Source: Saccoglossus kowalevskii
Taxonomy: Eukaryota > Hemichordata > Enteropneusta > Harrimaniidae
DNA: 27,874 nt
Assembly: GCF_000003605.2 (NCBI RefSeq)
Contig: NW_003145299.1
Location: 80,716 to 108,589 of the forward strand
Reading direction: 5' to 3'
Shown: positions 11,520 to 21,000 of the stretch, piece after piece
Position numbering within the stretch: position 1 is the stretch's first letter
How the letters are laid out: the number at the start of each line of letters is the position of its first letter
Position numbers and translations under genes: made by a program
Notes under the pieces: model-generated
Database searches by the model: none
What the model was told of the DNA's origin: nothing
What the model saw: the letters and a program-made list of their open reading frames with translations, nothing else

Positions 11520-12304
11520 ATGTCAAAGTTTAAGTCGGGTGAGCATGTTTATACAATATATGCTTATACAAACAATAATTTAACGGTAGTCTTTCTCCCC
11601 CTTTTGAGGACCGTTTGTTTGCTGCGAGTGTTCGCTCAGTTAGTTACAGTGTGAGAATCGAACGGGTTTTATCGGTCCTGTAATTTTCCAGCACAGCCCA
11701 ACACTTTTCAATACGAGTATTACACTCGTCAATCACCCCTCGACTCTGGTGGCGATGTGATTGCCCAAGTTTTCGGGTGAATGACGCAATGGCTTTGCGG
11801 CGAATGCTATAAAAATGTTTCCAAACGTTCTTCATAAAACGCGATCGCGGACTCACGGTCTTCAAAATCAAATTGTGCGGCCATGATTAGTTAATGAAAT
11901 ATGCGCATGCGCTAACAAAATACTACAAGTTAGTTTGGCGGTACTGTAGATGAATTGCAACAAATTAGGGTGTGATTACCGGTATACGTAATGAAGAGCA
12001 TTTATTATAATCCATTGTGACGCAAGAAAGTAAACGTAAACCATTACTAAATCTGTGTGCTACACGATGGACAGATAGGTTTAGTGCCGATTCACATTTC
12101 TTCAATACGTATGTGTTTATGGTATACGCCTTAGAAGTCATTGCACATTGATGATGGGTATGATGTGACAGACGTAAAATAGTCGACAAAAAGCAAACAA
12201 GATGCGATAGGGTTACAGTATAATATTGCATACTATCCCGCCTAGATGACATCAGCAAAAAGCTGCAGAGTAGTAGTAAAGATATGTTTGAAGTTTATGA
12301 ATTG
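11520..12304 (+). CDS. Candidate first two exons of an unrecognised plus-strand gene
   Basis: Exon 1 would be 11520-11538 (MSKFKS plus one base) before a GTGAGC donor. Exon 2 would be 12246-12304, after acceptor CCCGCCTAG, with donor GTAAGT at 12305. The phases agree: the split codon gives Asp and the joined peptide reads MSKFKSDDISKKLQSSSKDMFEVYEL. The promoter-like CCAAT/TATA cluster sits just upstream. I found no convincing third exon before the repeats that begin near 13.3 kb, and I do not recognise the protein. The model overlaps a minus-strand alternative in the same interval, so at most one may be right. Treat it as a hypothesis. Confidence 0.22.
11857..11884 (-). CDS. Candidate first coding exon, minus strand
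   Basis: On the minus strand ATG at 11884 starts MAAQFDFED and meets a consensus donor (GTGAGT) at 11856. If unspliced, the frame runs 25 codons to TAG at 11807. It lies 18 bp from a perfect NRF1-like palindrome, which would be its promoter. It could be the start of the gene whose last exon is 10787-10960, but no middle exon was found. An alternative is the 75-codon frame at 11644-11871 in another phase (MILKTVSPRSRF start). Neither product is recognised. Confidence 0.2.
11902..11941. promoter_or_regulatory. Candidate promoter: NRF1-like palindrome and E2F-like site
   Basis: TGCGCATGCGC at 11902-11912 fits the core of the NRF1 consensus (YGCGCAYGCGCR) and is striking in such AT-rich DNA. TTTGGCGG at 11934-11941 resembles an E2F site. 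The nearby 11.6-11.9 kb interval is also richer in CpG than its surroundings. Together they suggest a housekeeping-type start site, most simply for the minus-strand ATG at 11884. Confidence 0.4.
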
Positions 12305-13300
12305 GTAAGTAGATTAAATAATGTTTTCCCTCCCTTGTAAGACAAGACAGATATTTACGACTTATCTTCACCACATCCACACCATAAGTATATCACATAT
12401 TATCAATCGCTAAACCTACGTTGAGTATGTAATTGAACGCTTTGTGATAATTCAGACGCTTTTGTTAAAACAAACAAACGCTATTTGGATTCAAAAAATA
12501 TTTCCATTCGAAGTGTAAAACCATTGACGTTTTTTGTAATACTCAAAGAGGCACAAAACAGATCATGTAATTTGGATATCGAAAGCTACGACCGAATCTC
12601 GATTTCCATATTTCTGACAACCAAACCCGATATATGCATAGATCAAATTGATACTTGAGCGCGAGTTGAATCTAGTTATAAAGAAACAAACCTGGGCTGA
12701 AGGTACTGTACGTTGAGGTGCTTAGGTTCAAAACCACCAGAGCACAGCAATATTGATATTTATATCAGTTAAATTTATTTAACTTCAATAGTGTTACTTA
12801 AAATAACAGCAATAATATGTACTTTATGGTATATTAATTTCACTTGAAGGAATGTTTCAGTGAAAATAAAAAAAATCCTAGATTTTACGTTCATCAAAAA
12901 AAACTGTTAAAAATGTTCAAGTAGCGGAAGAAATTTCAAGTAGCCGAACGTTTTTTGTTTGTTTGATATAATGCACTATTAATCAATGATCTTCCAAGGT
13001 TACACGCATCACATTACAAGTTTAACATTACTGGTTCACCCATATAGTGACAAGCCATGGAGAAGAAGTGACGCAATACCAAAATATTTCAAATTCTCCA
13101 TTGTAAAGTTGGTATACAATTGGTATACAAGATGACAGATATAACATAATAGAAGCCAAATAATGATATTGTCACCATTCACAGAAGAAGAGTTACTGTT
13201 ACTGATATTTTGAATCCATGTAAATACTGAATCATGCAGGAATTGAGCTTAGCAGTAATATAACCTCACAGTATCTGAAAAACATGTCAAACGTCTTGTA
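12305..13300. other. Non-coding sequence, no gene seen
   Basis: No exon with good borders was found. Near 12918-12950 the word TTCAAGTAGC occurs twice in close succession. The rest is AT-rich and unremarkable. Confidence 0.45.
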
Positions 13301-13309
13301 GAGAAACAT

Positions 13310-13560
13310 AATGCTATGGCGGCCATCTTCAATTTATGCAAATGCGTTATGCATGCAAATATGGAATGTTTTAATGATCATATGATTGGTTGAAGAGACA
13401 TTTCTGTACGTATACATTTAAACAAGATGATATTTTTAAATTTCTAAAAATTGTTAATTAGAAGTGAAGATGCGACGATCAATGGTATTATAGCGGCCAT
13501 TTTGGATTTATGCAAATTAGAAAAAAATCCCAAGGTGGCATCATGTGATTATGAAGTGTA
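13310..13560. repeat. Two copies of a GCGGCCAT / ATGCAAAT repeat
   Basis: A module reading GGCGGCCATCTTCAATTTAT then GCAAATGCG at about 13318 recurs at about 13492 as AGCGGCCATTTTGGATTTAT then GCAAATTAG. The spacing of about 174 bp suggests a tandem or nested pair of one dispersed family. Further ATGCAAAT words with CATTTT occur near 13725-13760. The octamer ATGCAAAT also matches the POU/Oct binding consensus, but here it is a repeat component. Confidence 0.6.
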
Positions 13561-15430
13561 TAGTCTCGGAGACCAACATTCATCAAAACATATATATAAA
13601 CTCCAAATCTAGATTCAGCTACAAGTGGATTTATTTACATAACAATTTTCAATAAACAGTTTTGTTTTATCTATAAGATGTTTTATAAAATTCTACAAGG
13701 AATATAGTTTATAAAATTAAAAAATGGCATTTTATATACAATTCCACTAAATGCAAATTGATGCATTGGGTTATAGAATTCAAAAATTGGCGACATTGTA
13801 TTGGAATTTATTATTTGCATTCTTTTTACAACAGGCTGTCGGCATATTGCATTACAGTAAAATACTGGTTGTCATGTCAGAACCAGTGTTTTCAGTATGT
13901 CAGAATTTTCACACTTTTACTGTATTCCATTGAATACTATGAACATTTCCACTAATAGATCAACAACATGAGAAATTCCATGGAATTATACCGACATTCT
14001 ATTTTGTTCACAGACAAGTGTATTTTATAAAGCTTTAGCAAATGATTTTTTAAGATAGATTTCAGTAAAAATCTTGTTCAAAAGTTTGTAAAAAGCTATA
14101 AATATACAATATACATTTTCATATAGTGATGTTATATACTTTCTAGAATTTGGATCGATTTCACTTTATCTAATGACCTAGCTTTTTCTATTGAATATTT
14201 TTGAAAATAATAATGCATAATAATGTAAATGTGGCCAAAATTTTGCTATTATATTTCATATAAATTGATTTTATAATAGATATGGTTATCACGTCAAATA
14301 GTTATTTGGGTAATTAAAATCAAACATTGAAAACACTGGAAAATGTTATATAGTAAAAAAGTGAAACTAAACTTTATGGCGCCATGGACCCTACAATCTA
14401 TTGTTACATTAGGATCTTTGTTTGGAAACTTTCTGTGATTGTAGTCTAGCTCTGAGCACCCATCATATACTACACAATAGTACACATGGGAAAAGGTAAC
14501 CTATGGCGTACAGCTTAAATTTGGTGTTGCGGTGAGCTTGCAAAATACATTGTATGCTGAAACACTTGGTCATTTGACATTTTTTGCTCTTGGTGTAAGC
14601 AGTAGAACTATAAAGAGAACATTGTGAGAAACTAGAATAGCTAGTATATCTGTATGTTTTTACGTGATTTGTGAGCAGGAATGGTCAGTGTGATGTATAC
14701 AATTACAAAATTTACAGCGAATTAAATAAATAATTAACTAACAAGCTTACTGTTGATCATAAAGGTGTGTAGTTTCCTCTCTTGGTTCAGGTTAATTGAT
14801 ATATTTTTGTCACTTTATTAATTAAGATTATTTTATACATTACGCTATGTATTTGTATTTAATTTCATTTTTTTGTGTTGATTTTGTCATGATCTCTGTC
14901 ACGCTCTGAAAGGTCACGCGTCCTGGCATTCACAAGCATACTGTTTAACCAAATAATGAGGGTAGCTTATTCACAATAAAGTTACATACCAATGATTGCC
15001 AAGAGTTTATTCCCAAGAGCTGTTTACTTTTAAGTGCCTTCAAAATCTGGTTAGGGTATTATAATTTTGTTTTCTGATTTTCTAATGGCAGTGAAATATC
15101 AGAGGTATGACTGTGACAGGAGAACTACACTTGTTCTAACTCATTATATACTTAGAATAGGGGTAGTAAAATGTATAATATGTTATTTTAATGAATTTGA
15201 AATGAAATTCAATTGTATTGATGGGAAGTTAATAATAGATTGATATTCCATGGGATTCATTTTCATTTGTGGAATATTTTGTAGTATTATACAACAGTTC
15301 ACTGTTGAAAATATGTTTGTTAAAAAATCACGTTCTTCAATCAGTATTGTGAATTTTGAAACGGTCTCTGTCAGAAATTATTTCAGAACATTCTAGACCA
15401 AATATGTTCATCCTTTGCATTTGTCTAGTG
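13561..15430. other. AT-rich non-coding sequence, no gene seen
   Basis: Short open frames at 13751-13955 (plus) and 14294-14485 (minus) show no recognisable domain and no splice support. The region reads as old repeat and neutral intergenic DNA. Confidence 0.5.
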
Positions 15431-15439
15431 ATATATGCA

Positions 15440-15700
15440 TATGCAGTAGTTTAGAGAATCGATCCAAAATGGTCGACTGGCAGCCATCTTTTTTGAAAAT
15501 ATACTTTTCTGAAAATACTTTGTCAGTTATCGTTCAAATTTAGTACTGACATTATTGGTTATAATACTAGTATATCTCCGAGGCTTATTTACCTATTTTA
15601 TTGACATATAGCACATGCATCATACATGTCCATGTGAGTGTTATCATAGTCGGACCAATAATGGCAGACTGCCAGCCAGTTATATATATATCATAGCTCT
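15440..15700. repeat. Degenerate repeat of the 5-6 kb family
   Basis: CAAAATGGTCGACTGGCAGC at about 15464, with CATCTTTTTT after it, and AATGGCAGACTGCCAGCC at about 15659 echo the paired AAAATGGC/GGCAGCCATTTT modules at 5.1-6.2 kb. An ACATGCATCATACATG stretch between them parallels the ATACATCATACATA there. Divergence is high, so this is an old copy. Confidence 0.5.
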
Positions 15701-15904
15701 GTCACCCATGGTTTGATTACGGCTATGGATGTGAGGAAACTTTAACTGACATAAGTTGCATATTCCCAAAAGATCACCAATAGGTGATAATATATATTCC
15801 ACAAAATCACTTCAATTTTCTGTGGAATCCAATAGAGTTTCAGTAATAGAACATACAGACTTTTTAAACAAGATTTAAAAAATTAAAATTACTTAAATAG
15901 TGTG

Positions 15905-16450
15905 CAGAACCATGGTCTTAGAAGGTTAATTGCAAAATTCAGGACAAGCAACCATGATCTTAAAATTGAGAATGGCAGACATAATAATGTGCCGCTGGAT
16001 AAAAGAACGCGTGATATGTGCAGCTAAAAATAATTGAGGATGAGCAACATTTTGTCATGAAATGTCCAGCTTACAGTCATCATAAGGGCAAATTATTCCT
16101 GACTGTACAAAACAAAGTTCCAAAATGTTGATAAAGAAACAGTCAGAATAAATTCATATTGATTATAGGAAACCATACACTAGCACCAGCCTTAGCTGTC
16201 TTCTTAAAAACAGCTATGAAACAAAACAGCAACAACTATCAGTGTATTAGGTTACAATTAGTGATAATTCCATATTATGTATTCACCAGTGCGTGCAAAT
16301 TGTCTTTATTTTTTATTCATAATTGTTTTTGATTTGTTTTATTTTTTTAGAATAGTTTTGTTTTAGATTATAGTATTTAAGTTTCCTTTGTAAGACCCTT
16401 TTTATCCTTTCCTAAGAATTTTATGCGTCTAATAAATATTATTATTATAG
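15905..16450 (+). mobile_element. 5'-truncated LINE: ORF2 C-terminus plus 3' UTR, degenerate
   Basis: The frame from 15905 reads QNHGLRRLIAKFRTSNHDLK, then IENGRHNNVPLDKRTRDMCS, and hits TAA at 16025. After a frameshift, IEDEQHFVMKCPAYSHHKGK continues from 16033. This R-LSNH-L-IE-GR ... C ... EDE-HF---CP-Y pattern is the conserved C-terminal region after the reverse transcriptase in non-LTR retrotransposons (CR1/L2/RTE-like; the clade is not resolved). From about 16300 it passes into a T-rich 3' UTR ending TTTTATGCGTCTAATAAA and an ATT microsatellite tail. The same 3' end occurs inverted at 8430-8597. The stop and frameshift make it dead. Confidence 0.85.
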
Positions 16451-17234
16451 AACTCCTCAAATAATTATATTCATATTCTGTAGAATTCCATAAAATATCA
16501 GTATGAGGTGTCGTTTGTGCATTTATTAATAATTACAAAATTATTCATTATATATACATAATGCAATTATGGTACAAATTATTTGTACATAATAAAGGGA
16601 ATCATTCAATTTATTTGTATATAATAAATAGTAAATAATAAATAATTACTTATTTGCTTACAATATATAATGAAATGGTCATGTTATTGTAATAAACAAA
16701 TTATTTTTAATAAATACACAATTCTCAATTGTATATATAATAAAATATATAAAATAAAAATATAAAATATTTTATTTGTATATGATAAGAGACTGTATTA
16801 CTTATTTATACACTCTATTTTACTTCGAATATATATATGAATAAATTATATTGTCAACAATATATATAAATAGTTTTCCTTTGATAAATATTGAAATATT
16901 ATTGCAATCATAAAAACAGCATGGTCAAATTGTATATAAATAATTATCATTAAATTTACGTTATATACATATACTTTGTTTACTGACAACGTTACGATAT
17001 TATTTATTTATATTTATTTGAAAAGAAAAAGAAATTTAAAAAGGAATGGTGAGGGTAGTTAATCAGATGACAATTTATATCCAGTACATTCTTGTAAATT
17101 GAGTGATGAAATAGTGATTTTCATTGTCACTGCATTGCACTTTATTTGCAATTGTATTATTGACTTATTCCTTTCTTAGAACCGTAAAATTATATATATA
17201 TATATAATATATATATAATATATATATAATGGCG
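16451..17234. repeat. Very AT-rich block ending in a TA-type microsatellite
   Basis: Nearly all A and T, with recurrent TTTATTTG-TATATAATAA words from about 16600 to 16870. It ends in a TATATA/TAATATAT microsatellite at about 17190-17230. The words suggest an eroded AT-rich satellite or expanded LINE-tail microsatellite. No gene is seen. Confidence 0.7.
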
Positions 17235-18024
17235 ACATAAGGGTGTGACAAAAAATACTGAAAGGATTACTTTGTGTACTAAAATCAAAAGAAGTGGCTA
17301 CTTTGTACTCTGACAATTCGATTGACACGATAAAACTGTTAAGCACGATACTCTCCCGCCACATCGGTTGCTATGTTACGAACCAGGGGGCTTGTAACAG
17401 TTTACAAAACAGACCACAGCATGTCTTGCTTGTCACGAATGGTGGGCTTACCGGAACACATGCTAATACTATGGATTATGTTAATTAAACGTAATTCAGT
17501 AAACTGAAACACTGGATATTTTTCAGTATTCTTTGGTATACTGATTGTTGCCGACGAGTGTCGATCCAGTTATTCATGATGAATATGAACAACTTATTTT
17601 GTCGGTGTGATTGATGATATATCAGTGGCATCATTTCAAATATTATGATACATCAATTGCCACAATGTCAGTTTCAATGTGACGACATCATCGTGTAACT
17701 TAATCAGCAAATACATTATTGTTATTTTGTTTTTATTCCTTAACCAACTTTGACAATAGTAACAATTATAAGAAAACTGAGAAACACAATTGCCTACCTG
17801 GCGGTTTTAATGGTAGGTCATTCCTCTAAAACCCTTTTCACGGATGACCAAAATGAAAGAAATTCACACCCTCACCACAACCTGACGACTAGTGCATAAT
17901 AATACCGCATTGTTATATGCTGATTTCACTATGGATGATTGCATCAATGACGACACAGTGGTAACACATGGCGATCGCGAGTTAAAGCATAAGTGTATTA
18001 TATGAAACGGGAAAACAAATCAAA
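17235..18024 (+). promoter_or_regulatory. Upstream region of the O-fucosyltransferase-like gene
   Basis: More balanced in base composition than the block before it and free of obvious repeats. It includes a GCGATCGCGAG stretch at about 17970, roughly 55 bp before the ATG. I see no confident TATA box. A start site within this interval is inferred only from position. A GTG-started open frame at 17294-17488 has no recognisable content. Confidence 0.3.
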
Positions 18025-21000
18025 ATGAACATACGGCAGTTTGTGTTTCTACTTGTTTTCGTTGTTTTGACGACTTTACTCCTCAATGCATATTTCGAAC
18101 TGAGAGGAAACACAGAGCCTGTAAAGGACCCTGCTATACAGAGTAAAGAAACATTGACCAAGGCACGAGTCATATCAAGTAACCCGGTATGTAGCTGTTA
18201 AAGTTGATCGGGTAGTTTGTGTGGGCAATTCTATTTTTATTTCAGAACCTAATGTTACTTTTCAACAATTTCTCTTGCCATTTCACAACTATATATGTAT
18301 TATATAACATGGCTATGAAAGGAAAGTATTATGCGTGCACGTAGTTTAAACAAACAATGTTACTACTTACATTAAGGGTTATTTGATTCAGTGCTTCATG
18401 TGAGTTTAAATTGCCAAATTGATGGAACTATGTAATTTACAATAACATATTCAAACTCATTCTGAACAGACACATGACCAACCGCCTATCCCAAAAGTGG
18501 ATGTTAATGACGAAAACCCGCAAGGCATTCGAGAAAGAAAACAACTGCCGATGGTAGGTTTCAGTAATTGTTTGGCGGTGCATAGCTAATAATCAACATT
18601 TGATGGACACTGTCCTGTCTGTAAAATTTTTATTCTCAATCATATTATTCATTGAAAAATTGATATTTAGCCGAACTATGTAGTAGTGTTGTTTTAAGCA
18701 TTGTTAAAATTCGAAGCTTTCCATGATAGTTATTCTCGGTTTCCAATACTCCAATGCATTCAAACAGATGCAGAATCAAACGTTGATTTCAAAGAAGGAA
18801 GAGAAAGCAAATAATTCGCAAATTATTCGAGAAAGCGAACAGTCAAGTAGTAAGGTAGGTCGTGTTTCATGAATTGCTTGGTTATTAATATCTTATAATC
18901 ACACATTTTTATTTTGAAAATTGAAATATTCAAAGAATATTAATGTTAGCTGTTTTAATATTTGGTCTTGCTACATAGCAAAGTGAGTTGAGTGTCGTTT
19001 TCCGTCAACGTTTTCGTTTTTGGGGTAGGGGCATATAACACAGCGTATATGTATGATAATGTTATATGGATATTAAGAAGGAATGAATGTATTAATTTTA
19101 CACCATTTATTTTAGCATGGCCATGCATACAAACTGGTTTCAACCCCATCATTAATGTGAATAATCACGTACTTTATTTTTCAATGTTAATGTGAGATTT
19201 CGCAGGGCAGTTCATTTCTTTCGCCTACCCGTTTTGCTAATTTCGATGTAACGACTCCAAATTCGTTTACTCTGTATCTAGAAAACATACATTTATCGGC
19301 ATAGTCGTACCACTCCTCTATGAATATAGCAACCTGACTTGGCATCCGACTTGTTATCTCCTATTTTCAGTGATGTCATTCGTTTATCAAAACAATATAC
19401 TCTCCCAAACTGATTCACCTGCATTTCTACGATTGGGTTTTGGTTTGTACTGATTCGTACTGAAGTATCGTTGTGTTTAGACTATTGGGGAAACAGTCGT
19501 AATCATATGATTGTATTTTGCAAGCAGTTCAAATGGTAAGTTTGCTTATTCTCCCAGCTGCGCATGGTCACTTTTAGTTTTTTCATTGTTTACATCGCAC
19601 GCTCACCGTGCCTCCTCATTTCTCTTTCTGTCTGTATTTTCGTATTTTCGTATCATTTCTATTTCGCTATGCCGGGCAGTAAACGTCGTTAGTTCAATGT
19701 GCTCCGGTTGCCAGCTCTATGTGTAAACCCACACCTGGTGCATTGACAATTTTGCACTGCCCCATCACCAAAAGAAGCGACATGTCATTCGTCGAGAATA
19801 AAACATTGCCGGCCTTAAGTTGACTTTTTCCAAACACCAACGTAATTCCCCTACCATTTTATCGGATTCACAGTTCTCAGGACGGCGACAGTGACGACCA
19901 GGTCGAGGTAAACAAACATGTAAACAAACTCTTATGACAAGAATCGGTAAGCATAAAGTACAAGCGAAAATCACTCAGTTGGAATTTAAAACCGTCAACC
20001 GTTCCCGCGTGAACACGCAGTCATCAGCCCGGCTCAAGTCCGACATCCGCGCACCCACAGGGTATATCGTATTCGACCGCCGAGTTTCTGACATCTCACT
20101 GGCAGAACTGCGTAAAATGGTGACACATTTTACCCTATTTTGAAGCTATCGGTGCAAACAAAGGGTACAATGCTGAGAGCAATGAAATTAAATCCCCTAT
20201 GCATCACGCTGATAGGAAAAAAAAAACAGTTTAAATCCAAATAACAGTTTGTTCCATCATTCTTTTCTTCGCACGAACTGAATTTCGTCGACATAATACT
20301 CAAGCAGATTCTACAGTCTTATTACAGATTCGTCCATGCCAACAACGGGCCTGATTATCTCTGAGCTATCATGTGGCAGTCGCTCGCATAATGAAATTAA
20401 AGGGTGGCAATCGTCGTGCCGCGTCCTGTTCGATATGGGACTCATAGTGACGTATACAACGCGTGTAACATACATTGTTTATTTACATGAAATTCGAACA
20501 CGCGCTGCGCGACGACCACCGCGCTTTAATATACGTACATGCTGTTTTGAGTGTTGTTTTCATATAATGAGAATGCTATCAGTCATTGAATGCTAATTTC
20601 ACTTCATTTGGTTAGCAGTAACAACACTAGGTCAGACCCCACAATTTCGGTCAATACAAACATGGCACCTGTAGCTTCAACACCAATATCACTTATGGAT
20701 ACATCTTTATTCGACCTCTGCAATGACATACAATTGATCCTAGAACACAAGTGTGCCAACGGCAGTACATCAGTCAATCTTGCACAAGATTACATCGAAT
20801 TGATTACAAAGTGTTCACTTCGGGCATTTATAATTTCCATAGTGGTCAAATCCCAGTCACTTCGGTTTGAACATTCAGTCTTGGCACCATTTTCTGTGTG
20901 ATTATGACGACGATATTTGCGACTTCCTGGAATTAGGTTGCCCATCATACACACAATTACTCCCTGCCTCACACCTTGGTATTGCTCAGTGTATTCGTTG

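Noticed and set aside
11965-12258. 97-codon minus-strand ORF
   Set aside because: No recognisable motif. It overlaps the candidate plus-strand exon and the promoter-like region; the composition is not convincingly coding.
19765-19974. Cysteine-rich minus-strand ORF in intron 3
   Set aside because: No family recognised and no splice or promoter support. The plus-strand frames in the same GC-richer segment look more protein-like.
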